Part shown: piece after piece, positions 56,103 to 63,605 of the stretch
Layout: the number at the start of each line of letters is the position of its first letter
Position numbering within the stretch: position 1 is the first letter of the stretch
NCBI RefSeq assembly: GCF_009911795.1
Contig: NZ_CP047898.1
Coordinates: 4,092,001-4,156,000, forward strand
Source: Pseudarthrobacter psychrotolerans
Lineage (GTDB): Bacteria; Actinomycetota; Actinomycetes; Actinomycetales; Micrococcaceae
DNA: 64,000 bases
Direction of reading: 5' to 3'
Position numbers and translations under genes: made by a program
Notes under the pieces: generated by a model
Databases searched by the model: none
What the model was told of the DNA's origin: nothing
What the model saw: the letters and a program-made list of their open reading frames with translations, nothing else

Positions 56103-57161
56103 TTACCAGGTGCGCTGGGCGCCGGTAAGGAGCTCGCGTCCGGGCCGGCGCCACTTGGGCTCCTGGTCCAGCGTGTGGGTGGTGATGCCGCGCAACGCCC
56201 TGATGGCGGCCCCGTACGGGCGGATGGTGCTCGTGGAGAGCTTGCCGCCGGGTGGCTCGTCCATAAACGGCATGAACTTGTCCGGGAAGCCCGGCATGGT
56301 GCAGCCGATGCAGATGCCGCCCACGTTGGGGCAGCCGCCGATCCCGTTCATCCAGCCGCGCTTGGGCACGTTGCACTTGACCACCGGGCCCCAGCAGCCA
56401 AGTTTGACGATGCACTTCGGGGAGCCGTACTCGGTGGCGAAATCGCCCTGCTCGTAGTAGCCTGCCCGGTCACAGCCTTCGTGCACTGTCTTCCCGAACA
56501 GCCAGGTGGGCCGCAGGGCATCATCCAGCGGGATCATGGGGGCCTGTCCGGTGGCCTGGTACAGCAGGTAGGTCATGGTTTCGGAGAGGTTGTCCGGCTG
56601 GATGGGGCACCCGGGGACGCAGACGATCGGGATGCCGGCCTTGGACTTCCAGTCATAGCCGAGGTAGTCCGGGACGCCCATGGCGCCGGTGGGGTTACCC
56701 GCCATGGCATGGATGCCGCCGTACGTTGCGCAAGTGCCTGCGGCGATGATGGCCGTGGCTTTGGGTGCCAGGCGGTCCAGCCACTCGCTGGTGGTGATCG
56801 GCTGGCCGGTCTCGAGGTCGTTGCCGAACCCGCACCAGTAACCGCCTGGATCGTGGAGCTTCTCGTTGGGGATGGACCCTTCAACCACCAGGACGAACGG
56901 TTCAAGCTCGCCGCGGTCCGCTTTCCGGAACCATTCCAGGAAGTCGTCCGCCCCTTCCTGGGGGCCGCACTCAAAGTCGATCAGGGGCCAGTGCATGGCA
57001 ATCCGGGGCAGTCCGGGCAGTGCGCCGAGCGCGATCTCCTCCACGCTGGGCTGGGTGGCCGCTGTCAGGGCGACGGAATCGCCGTCGCAGCTCAGCCCTG
57101 CGTTGATCCAGAGCACGTGAATCAGGGTTTCTTCGGCTCTGAGGGAAGTTTCGGTAGGCAT
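56103..57161 (-). CDS. hhyS: [NiFe] hydrogenase small subunit, group 1h
   Basis: 352 aa from ATG 57161 with AAAGAGG upstream. There is no Tat signal. The proximal cluster motif reads GLSCDGDS (Cys25, Asp28): Asp replaces the second Cys, as reported for the actinobacterial-type hydrogenase of Ralstonia. Further ligands are in GTCATYGG, CVPGCPIQPDN, EGCDRAGYYEQ and KLGCWGPVVKC, then GGCPNVGGICIGCTMPGFPD. It carries electrons from the Ni-Fe site to a partner. It lies 27 bases before hhyL. Confidence 0.95.
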   Translation of the reverse strand: MPTETSLRAEETLIHVLWINAGLSCDGDSVALTAATQPSVEEIALGALPGLPRIAMHWPLIDFECGPQEGADDFLEWFRKADRGELEPFVLVVEGSIPNEKLHDPGGYWCGFGNDLETGQPITTSEWLDRLAPKATAIIAAGTCATYGGIHAMAGNPTGAMGVPDYLGYDWKSKAGIPIVCVPGCPIQPDNLSETMTYLLYQATGQAPMIPLDDALRPTWLFGKTVHEGCDRAGYYEQGDFATEYGSPKCIVKLGCWGPVVKCNVPKRGWMNGIGGCPNVGGICIGCTMPGFPDKFMPFMDEPPGGKLSTSTIRPYGAAIRALRGITTHTLDQEPKWRRPGRELLTGAQRTW

Positions 57162-57192
57162 CGTTGCCTCTTTCCGCAGCCCGTGAGGGGGC

Positions 57193-58154
57193 TCAGTGTG
57201 CGTCTGTCAGGGACTCTTCCGGAGGCCCTGACAAAGACCCTGCGAGGGTCTCTGTCCGGGAGGGGCGGCCGTCCAGCCAGTCGTACCAGGCGGTAATGCC
57301 GTCGCCAGTAGTGGCCGAGAGGACCAGGAATTGTGCGTGCGCGTTCAGGCGACGGATGCGGCGAACGCATTCGTCGACGTCGAACTCGACGTAGGGGAGC
57401 AGGTCCGACTTGTTGATGATCACCAGGTCAGCTGCCATGAACATGTGCGGGTACTTCTGCGGTTTGTCATCACCTTCCGTCACTGAGACGACTACTACTT
57501 TCGCTGCTTCGCCCAGATCAAACAGCGCGGGGCAAACGAGGTTTCCCACGTTCTCGATAAACACCGTGGAACCCATCGGGGGATCGAGCGCGTCGAGCCC
57601 GCGGCGGAGCATATCGGCGTCCAGGTGGCAGCCCGCTCCTGTGTTGATCTGCACCACGGGTCGGCTGGCTTTGCGGATGCGCTCGGCGTCGAGGGAGGTT
57701 TCCTGGTCCCCTTCAATGACGCCGGCCTGCAGCCGGTCGCCCAGCTCCGTGAGCGTCCGCACCAGGAGCGTGGTCTTGCCGGCGCCGGGGGAGCTCATCA
57801 TGTTCAGGGCCCGGACCTTCCGTCCGGCGAGCCAGCCGCGGTTCCGTTCCGCGAGGAGGTTGTTCTTGGCCAGCAGGTTCTGCTCCAGCGGGATGAGTTC
57901 CGGGGTGTGGGTTTGGGTGTGCATGTGACCGTCGGCATGGGGGTGCGTGAGGTTGTGGTCATGGTCGTGGTCATGCGGGTGGGAGTGCGCGTGGTTGTGG
58001 GAGTGGTCATGGTCGTGAGGGTGGCTGTGCGTGTGCCCGTCGTGCGTGTGCGTGTGTCCAGTTTCGTGGGAATGCTCATGCGCTTGCGCCCCCGGCACTT
58101 CGAGGGAGTACACCCGGGGGCGGCGTCCTCGCCGCAGCCGCACGTTGCGCACAT
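57193..58154 (-). CDS. hypB: Nickel-binding GTPase HypB, likely frameshift at N-terminus
   Basis: The G domain is intact: SSPGAGKTTLL, VIEGDQETSLDA, QINTGAGCHLDADM, FIENVGNLVCPALFD and INKSDLLPY. A His-rich nickel store of about 50 residues (HDHDHSHNHAHSHPH) precedes it. The true start is probably ATG 58154, giving the HypB motif MCATCGCGEDAAP. One extra base in the G-run at plus 58116-58120 is then needed to join RVYSLEVPG. As read, only a non-family start would keep the frame. HypB loads nickel with HypA. Confidence 0.9.
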
Positions 58155-58158
58155 GTCG

Positions 58159-58488
58159 CTACGCCACCTCCACCGAAACGAGGTTGAGTTCCCGCCCGCT
58201 GACCACTGCGACGTCGGCGCTGCCGCAGGGACACAAAAGGAACATGTCCGTCATTGCGAAGTCGGTGCCGCACTCGCGGCAATGCCCACGGGCCTGCGGC
58301 TCGTCGATCTGCAGCCGCGCCCCTGCCAGGGTGGTACCCGCTGAAGCCACATCAAAACAGAAACGGAGGGCGTCCGGAAACACACCTGATAACGGCCCGA
58401 TCCGAAGGTTGACGCCCGTGACTGCCTGGCCGCCGGTCCTGTCCAAAACCGCGGCAATGAGGCTTTGTGCGATCGAGAGTTCGTGCAT
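58159..58488 (-). CDS. hypA: Hydrogenase nickel metallochaperone HypA
   Basis: 109 aa from ATG 58488, with AGGGGGCA upstream. MHELSIAQSL gives the nickel-binding MHE. The zinc site is CRECG and LLCPCGS; the second pair is CxC rather than the common CxxC. It delivers nickel to HhyL with HypB and is the first gene of the operon, 5 bases before the corrected hypB start. Confidence 0.95.
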   Translation of the reverse strand: MHELSIAQSLIAAVLDRTGGQAVTGVNLRIGPLSGVFPDALRFCFDVASAGTTLAGARLQIDEPQARGHCRECGTDFAMTDMFLLCPCGSADVAVVSGRELNLVSVEVA

Positions 58489-58509
58489 GGGTACTGCCCC
58501 CTCTCTGCC

Positions 58510-58538
58510 AAGATAGGCTCGTCGAGGCCATAAATCAA
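58510..58538 (-). promoter_or_regulatory. Promoter of hydrogenase operon
   Basis: On the minus strand, TTGATT (plus 58533-58538) and TATCTT (plus 58510-58515) are 17 bases apart, 22 bases upstream of hypA. No terminator-like stem was noticed before hypC, so one transcript may cover all eleven genes. Confidence 0.55.
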
Positions 58539-58547
58539 CCTCAATAT

Positions 58548-58576
58548 TTGACAGCTGCACACGCATCGGGTAAAGG
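58548..58576 (+). promoter_or_regulatory. Promoter of nickel permease
   Basis: TTGACA (58548-58553), 17 bases, TAAAGG (58571-58576). It is back to back with the hypA promoter, so a single regulator could serve both. No NikR-type inverted repeat is seen. Confidence 0.45.
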
Positions 58577-58627
58577 CGTATAGTCATCCCAGTATTCTGC
58601 AATGACGCGGAAGCCGGAGGCTCAACA

Positions 58628-59839
58628 ATGCAGCAACCGGAAGCGGGAGGCAACACGCCGCCGCAGGCCAGGACCGGACGGTCCAGGAACGCACTGACCG
58701 GCCGGGAACGGGCATCGATCGGTGGAATGGCGGCCGTCGTGTTGCTCCTGCATGCTGTGGGCTGGGGCGTGCTGCTGGCTGTTGTGGCAGCGGAAAACCT
58801 TCCGGCTGGCTCCGCGGGCGTTTTCGGGGTCGGCCTCGGCGTTGCCGCCTACACGCTGGGGCTTCGCCACGCCTTCGACGCGGACCACATCGCCGCCATC
58901 GACAACACCACCCGGAAACTTGCCGGCGACGGGCACCCTGGCCACAAGCAGCCGGGCAACGAGCAGGCCAGCAACGGGCAGCCTGGCAACGGGCGGGCCC
59001 GCGCCGGGCACAGGCCCATGACCGTGGGGTTCTGGTTCTCCCTGGGCCACTCGAGCGTCGTTTTTGGACTGTGTGCCCTTCTGGCGGCCGGAATCCGGAG
59101 CGTGTCGGACCAGGGCGGGGTGGTTTCGGGCGAAACCGAGGCGGGACTGCAGATCTTCGGGACGGCAGTCTCGGGGGTCTTTCTGTACCTCATCGGCGTC
59201 CTGAACCTGGTGATCCTGCTGGAAGTGCTGCGGTCGGCGCGGCGGCTGCGGTCCACGCAGGACAACGGTGCCGGACTGGAAAACCAACCTGCCCCCGGTG
59301 GCCTGATGACGCGGCTCTTCGGCCGGCTGACAGGACTGATCACCAAGCCCCGCCAGATGTATGGCGTGGGACTCGTGTTCGGCTTGGGCTTTGATACCGC
59401 GACGGAGGTGAGTCTCCTGATCCTGGCTGCCGGTGCCGCCGCTTCGGCGCTGCCGTGGTACGCGATCCTCACGTTGCCGGTCCTCTTCGCGGCGGGTATG
59501 AGCCTGCTGGACTCACTCGACGGCTGCTTTATGACGTTCGCCTACCGCTGGGCGCTTTCCCGGCCGGTCCGCAGGATCTACTACAACGTGGTGGTGACCG
59601 GACTGTCCGTGGCCGTGGCGCTGGGCATCGGCTCCGTGCAGCTGATTTCCCTTCTGGTGGACAGCGCCGGGATCCGGTCCGGGCCGCTGGCTGTGATCGG
59701 CGGACTCGACCTGGCCGCCCTCGGATACACAACCGTGGCGCTGTTCATCTTCACCTGGCTCTTTGCCTTGGGCGTGTGGCGTTTCGGCCATATCGAAGAG
59801 CGCTGGTCAGTGTCCGTCCCGGACAGCGGCCCCGAGTAG
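58628..59839 (+). CDS. NiCoT family nickel/cobalt permease
   Basis: 403 aa, about eight helices. The signature RHAFDADHIAAIDNTTRK in helix 2 binds the metal. FWFSLGHSSVVF and GLGFDTATEVSLL are the next family motifs. A loop of about 25 residues rich in Gly, Asn, Gln (GHKQPGNEQASNGQPGNG) is inserted after helix 2 and is encoded by imperfect repeats. It supplies nickel for the hydrogenase encoded opposite. ATG 58628 has GGAGG upstream. Confidence 0.95.
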   Translation: MQQPEAGGNTPPQARTGRSRNALTGRERASIGGMAAVVLLLHAVGWGVLLAVVAAENLPAGSAGVFGVGLGVAAYTLGLRHAFDADHIAAIDNTTRKLAGDGHPGHKQPGNEQASNGQPGNGRARAGHRPMTVGFWFSLGHSSVVFGLCALLAAGIRSVSDQGGVVSGETEAGLQIFGTAVSGVFLYLIGVLNLVILLEVLRSARRLRSTQDNGAGLENQPAPGGLMTRLFGRLTGLITKPRQMYGVGLVFGLGFDTATEVSLLILAAGAAASALPWYAILTLPVLFAAGMSLLDSLDGCFMTFAYRWALSRPVRRIYYNVVVTGLSVAVALGIGSVQLISLLVDSAGIRSGPLAVIGGLDLAALGYTTVALFIFTWLFALGVWRFGHIEERWSVSVPDSGPE

Positions 59840-59920
59840 CGACCCCCGAGTAGCAGGACCGGCAGTAGCCGGACCAGTCGGGCCAGCCGGGCCAGCGGGC
59901 GGCCGGATAGGGTTGAAGGC

Positions 59921-60226
59921 ATGCCTTCGTTCCAGACCCGCCTGAAAATCACCGGACTGAAACCTGGCAACCCGCCCGAAGCCGTGATGGCCGCCGCGGT
60001 TGAGGCATTGGAGACCCGTCACCATGTCGAATCCAACCAGATCGAACTTGCTGCCGGCGTCCCGCAGCTGAACCTCCGCTTTCTCGTGGAGGCGACCGAA
60101 TACAGCGGTGAGAACCAGCAGGCGCGCGACTCGGCAGCGATGATGCGCGACGCCGTCGAACGCGTTGCGCTCACCGGCGCACTGACGGTGCTCCGCCGCA
60201 ACCGCGGCCGCTGGGCGCCTGTCTAG
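59921..60226 (+). CDS. Small conserved protein of unknown function
   Basis: 101 aa. MPSFQTRLKITGLKPGNPPEAVMAA and LRFLVEATEYSGENQQARDSAAMM suggest a compact alpha/beta fold. No motif is recognised. It follows the nickel permease by 81 bases of GGCCAG-rich sequence, and its stop codon begins a 14-base tandem repeat shared with the convergent DedA gene. Confidence 0.65.
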   Translation: MPSFQTRLKITGLKPGNPPEAVMAAAVEALETRHHVESNQIELAAGVPQLNLRFLVEATEYSGENQQARDSAAMMRDAVERVALTGALTVLRRNRGRWAPV

Positions 60227-60280
60227 CTCACTCGCCCAAGCTCACTCGCCCAAGCTCACTCGCCGGAGTTCACTCGCCGG
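60225..60280. repeat. 14-bp tandem repeat, four copies, spanning two stop codons
   Basis: AGCTCACTCGCCCA occurs at 60225 and 60239, with variants at 60253 and 60267 (ending CCGG). The TAG of the plus-strand gene overlaps copy 1 and the TGA of the minus-strand DedA gene (plus TCA 60270-60272) lies in copy 4. Each copy would give Gly-Glu-stop on the minus strand. Confidence 0.88.
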
Positions 60281-60886
60281 GGGCGGGCTCGTCCACGGGT
60301 GAGCGGGTGCCACGCCGGCGGGTCACGATGATGCCGACGACGACGCCGATCACCAGGCCCAGCACCACGCCGATCAGCGAACTCGCCCAGAACGGCAGCT
60401 TGGTTGCCGATCCCGTGAAATAGCCCAGGCCCACCAGCCAGCTGGCCCAGAGGACCGCGCCGAGGCCGGCGCACAGGCTGAAACCCCGGGTGGAAACGTC
60501 GGCGATGCCGGACGCCGCCGACGTCGCCAGCCGCCCGCCGGGGATGAAGCGGGCACCGATGATGGTCCCGTAGGTGGAGGAGCGGCCGGCCTTGGCGATG
60601 GCATCATGGATGCCGTGGTGGACCTTCCGGCCCCAACGCCACCGGTCCAGAATGTGGCTCAGCCGGCGTTTGAAGAGCTGGAACACCACCATGTCACCCA
60701 CCCAGGACGCCACCGCGGACAGCCCCACCACCAGGAAGACGTTGGCCCGGCCGTCGGCCGAGAGGGCGCCGCCGGTGATCACCACCATCTCTGACGGGAT
60801 GGGCGGGAAGATGGCATCGCCGAGGACCGCGGGGATGATCCAGAAATAGATCGCCGCCCCCAGCTGTCGGCGTTGCCAAAGTCCAT
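60270..60886 (-). CDS. DedA family membrane protein, likely N-terminal frameshift
   Basis: About 206 residues after correction. GDAIFPPIPSEMVVITGGAL and the block GARFIPGGRLATSAASGIADVS are DedA motifs, with Arg and Gly residues placed for membrane carrier function (undecaprenyl-phosphate or phospholipid flipping in relatives). ATG 60886 gives MDFGNADSW; one extra base in the C-run at plus 60857-60861 joins it to GAAIYFWIIPAV. Without it the frame would need an unusual upstream start. Four or five helices. Confidence 0.82.
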
Positions 60887-60989
60887 GGCCACAAAGTACC
60901 GTACTTTTGCGCGGCAGCACGGCCTGAGCTGGCGGGCGGCACGGACTTCACCGTCATTGGGTTCAGCGAGAGTCCCAGTACCCGGCGGC

Positions 60990-61667
60990 TCAGTACCCGG
61001 CGCCGATGTTCCGGCGGCGTGGCTGTAGGACTCTTCCGCGAACTTCCCTGGGAACGTGGCTGAGGTGCCGTCCCGCCAGGAAATACCAGTACGGCCAGGC
61101 GACCCACGCGGCGGCGCCCACGGCGAGTCCAGCCCCGCCGATGCCCCAGCGGATCCAGGCCGGCGCCGGTTCCAGCGCCGTCAGCGCAGCCAAGGGCAGC
61201 GCCACCACCAAGGCGCCGCCGATGAACTGTCCCAGTTTCGCGAGATCCCGGGGGTAGCCGCCCGTCTTGAGCAGCGCCCGGTGGGCCAGCAGGAACCAGC
61301 CGGCCTGGACCGCCATTGCCCCGACCGAGATGCCGGTGGAAACATTGAAATCGAGCTTCTTCGCGACGAGGAGGAACGAGCTTGCCGATCCTGCGCCGCT
61401 GGCCGCGATCACGAGCCATTTGGCTGCCTCGGAGCCGGGTGTGCGGCGCAGGCGCCGGTGGACCTGGAGGATCACCGGGATGATGACCAGCTGGAAGACG
61501 CCGCCGGTGGCATCGTTGATGGTGCCGAAGACGTAGGGTCCGTTCTTTGGCACCTCGATGGCGAACATGGCGCCCAGTGTTGCCACGCCCACGACGCCTA
61601 TGCCCGCGGCCGCGTAGGCGAACTTGGCCGCCGTGCGGTCTCCGGGGATTTCGATGAGGGCATCCAT
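60990..61667 (-). CDS. Multi-helix membrane protein of unknown function
   Basis: 225 aa from ATG 61667 with GGGGAAG upstream. About six hydrophobic segments are seen (FAYAAAGIGVVGVATLGAMFAI, FQLVIIPVILQVH, KWLVIAASGAGSASSFLLVA, VGAMAVQAGWFLLAH, FIGGALVVALPLAALTAL, WGIGGAGLAVGAAAWVAWP). The C-terminus is basic (RGRVLQPRRRN). No family is recognised. It lies between DedA and the SARP gene on the same strand. Confidence 0.65.
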   Translation of the reverse strand: MDALIEIPGDRTAAKFAYAAAGIGVVGVATLGAMFAIEVPKNGPYVFGTINDATGGVFQLVIIPVILQVHRRLRRTPGSEAAKWLVIAASGAGSASSFLLVAKKLDFNVSTGISVGAMAVQAGWFLLAHRALLKTGGYPRDLAKLGQFIGGALVVALPLAALTALEPAPAWIRWGIGGAGLAVGAAAWVAWPYWYFLAGRHLSHVPREVRGRVLQPRRRNIGAGY

Positions 61668-61701
61668 GATGCTTCCCCGCCTTCTCCAAGAGAGTCAGGC
61701 A

Positions 61702-62415
61702 CTAGTGCGGATGGAATGCCGCCACAAGGTCGCTTAGCTGGCTTGAGGGCTGAACGCCTAGTTCGCCTTCCAGCCGGTCGGCAAACATTGTGTAGGCGCG
61801 GACAGCAGCAGCCCTGTTGCCGGCCGCAAGGTGGGCCTGAACCAGCAGGAGATGCGCCGATTCCCTGAGTGGTTCGATGCTCGCCGCGGAGATCGCCGCG
61901 ATGACGGCACTGCCGGGTTCACCCGCGGCCAGTTGCTGCCGGGCAATGAGCTCCAGTGTGCTGAGGCGCATTTGCCGCAACCGTTCCTGTTCGAAAATCA
62001 CCCAGTCGTCATACCACCCGGGCAGAAGCTCGGCCCGGCTCAGGTGGTCCAGGTAGCTGTCCGGAATCTGGGCTTCAGGCTGTGCCTGCATTCTGGCGAC
62101 GTGTCGCTGCAGTGCTGCGACATCCACGCGGACCGACTGGTCCAGCTCCAGCGTGTCTGCCCCGGCCTGGAGGAGGTGCGGGAACGCGTGGGAGATGCAC
62201 CAGACGGTGGTGCGGAGATTCCCTGCAGCTTGGGTTTCGCTGCTCTTCGGCCAGAGCAGCCCGGCCAGGAAACTCCGGTGCCGGCAACCGAGGAGCCCCA
62301 CACAGGCGATGAGCTTCTGTTCACGGCTGGCCACCGTCACTGGATTGTTGCCGCGGCGCAACCGCCAAGCCCCCAGCAAACTCAAGTGCCAATCCTGTGC
62401 GAGAGCCACCGTCAT
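61702..62415 (-). CDS. SARP-type transcriptional activator (wHTH + BTAD)
   Basis: 237 aa from ATG 62415 with AAGGGGATA upstream. An OmpR-like winged helix (LSLLGAWRLRRGNNPVTV to QAAGNLRTTVWCISHAF) is followed by a bacterial transcriptional activation domain (LLPGWYDDWVIFEQERLRQMR, LLLVQAHLAAGNRAAAVRAYTMF, LGVQPSSQLSDLV). This is the build of SARPs such as AfsR-N and DnrI, which switch on secondary-metabolite genes. The nearby RiPP-like genes are possible targets. Confidence 0.85.
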   Translation of the reverse strand: MTVALAQDWHLSLLGAWRLRRGNNPVTVASREQKLIACVGLLGCRHRSFLAGLLWPKSSETQAAGNLRTTVWCISHAFPHLLQAGADTLELDQSVRVDVAALQRHVARMQAQPEAQIPDSYLDHLSRAELLPGWYDDWVIFEQERLRQMRLSTLELIARQQLAAGEPGSAVIAAISAASIEPLRESAHLLLVQAHLAAGNRAAAVRAYTMFADRLEGELGVQPSSQLSDLVAAFHPH

Positions 62416-62626
62416 GCCTATCCCCTTCAAGCGACCGGACAACACGCGATACCCCAGATAACCATCGTGGCACTGCGACGCATCATGTCAAGTCAATTTA
62501 GTAACAGGGGATTTTGGGGGTTTAGATACCGGGAATAAGTCCACATACTGGTCAATCAACTTGGCGCCGGTTGTCATTCAGGAACGTCTCGTCGGAATCA
62601 ACTCAGCCGAAAAGGAATCTGCAGGG

Positions 62627-62830
62627 TCAGGCGCTGGCAGTGGCTTCTGAGGCTTTCAGCAAATCGAGCCAACGCTGCACAGCCAGGATGATTTCGTCGG
62701 CATCACCGGCCGCTTCCACGACTTCCCGCTCCTGGCCCGGATGACTGGAGATCAGGCGTGCCCGAATCCGGTTGTTTTGGGCTGGTTCCGCCCACGCGCG
62801 GATGACCATCGTGCCTTCAATGTCCGCCAT
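62627..62830 (-). CDS. Small conserved protein of unknown function
   Basis: 67 aa from ATG 62830 (MADIEGTMVIRAWAEPAQNN); an ATG at 62881 would add 17 residues. It is a short beta-then-helix protein (ILAVQRWLDLLKASE) with no known domain. It lies between the SARP gene and the peptide genes, with 210 AT-richer bases on each side in which I see no other gene. Confidence 0.55.
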   Translation of the reverse strand: MADIEGTMVIRAWAEPAQNNRIRARLISSHPGQEREVVEAAGDADEIILAVQRWLDLLKASEATASA

Positions 62831-63044
62831 GAGCGGGCGCCCTGCTTTCGTTGTCTGCAATTCGCAATCGTCCCCGAACATTACTGCCCGGTATGACCAT
62901 CCTAGGCATAGATTATTCGGCGCCCAAGTCAAAAGGTGTCACGCCATAGTTTCACGGAACAACGCAAAAATAACACCGCAGTAACGAAGCTGCCACGGGG
63001 TTCCGCGTTGACTGAGCGGGAGACTTCGAAAGGGGGTGATTGAC

Positions 63045-63239
63045 ATGATGAAGGAACTCACAATTCAGGAACTGGAAAGTCAGCAGGTGGAGCTGTTGCC
63101 GTCGCGGGAAACCCTGTTTCTGGACACCAACTGGGCAGGCGTTTACGCGACCAACACCTCTCTCGCACTGAATGCAGGCTCATTGTTCGCAACGGCAAAC
63201 AGCGCCGCCGTTCAAACAATCCTTGTAGCCCAGGGTTAG
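63045..63239 (+). CDS. Candidate RiPP precursor peptide 1
   Basis: 64 aa, with AAAGGGGGTGAT before ATG 63045 (a second ATG follows at 63048). The N-terminal 25 residues look like a leader: IQELESQQVELLPSRETLF. The remaining 38 residues are small and neutral: many Ala, Asn, Ser, Thr and Val, no Cys, ending ILVAQG. It aligns without gaps to precursor 2, 29 of 59 positions identical by my count. A modified, exported peptide is inferred. Confidence 0.75.
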   Translation: MMKELTIQELESQQVELLPSRETLFLDTNWAGVYATNTSLALNAGSLFATANSAAVQTILVAQG

Positions 63240-63263
63240 TACGCCAACTATCCGAAATCTGGA

Positions 63264-63281
63264 CCCCGGGAATGCCCGGGG
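63264..63281 (+). other. Hairpin between the two precursor genes
   Basis: CCCCGGG, loop AATG, CCCGGGG: a perfect 7-base stem right before the ribosome-binding site of precursor 2. It could tune the ratio of the two peptides. Confidence 0.6.
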
Positions 63282-63297
63282 AGAGAGGTGAGGTGCT

Positions 63298-63498
63298 ATG
63301 CCGGCATCAACCGAGCTATCACCGGTGGAACTCGACGCCGAAGTTTTGGAACTGCTACCCATGCGGGAAACGCTGTTCTTCAACATCAACGTCGCTCCCG
63401 TAATCGCTGTGAATCTTTCGATGGCCATTAATGCGGCGTCAATCGGATCCGTTGCGAACTCGGGCGCCTGGCAGAACCTGTTGGTAGTTCAACCGTAG
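63298..63498 (+). CDS. Candidate RiPP precursor peptide 2
   Basis: 66 aa from ATG 63298, with GAGAGAGGTGAGG upstream. The leader AEVLELLPMRETLF shares the LLPxRETLF motif with precursor 1. The core has NLSMAINAASIGSVANSG and ends LLVVQP; it lacks Cys, so lanthionine rings are not expected. Asn, Ala and Ser positions are conserved between the two cores, pointing to a shared helical or modified structure. Confidence 0.75.
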   Translation: MPASTELSPVELDAEVLELLPMRETLFFNINVAPVIAVNLSMAINAASIGSVANSGAWQNLLVVQP

Positions 63499-63605
63499 GC
63501 CTGCAGGATCGCTAACCTGGTGGACATGCTCCAAATGCCGGGGCATGTCCGCCGTACCTGGTGGTTCAGCCTCTTCGTGGTGAAAGTGACAGCTTGGTGG
63601 GGAAA

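Noticed and set aside
58489..58627. NikR-type operator between hypA and the nickel permease
   Set aside because: No GTATGA-N16-TCATAC-like repeat was found; only partial AT-rich symmetry.
63045..63498. Assigning the peptides to daptides or to FxLD lanthipeptides
   Set aside because: The cores do not end in Thr, have no Cys, and the FxLD motif is not present in both; only the leader layout and M50-like neighbour are suggestive.
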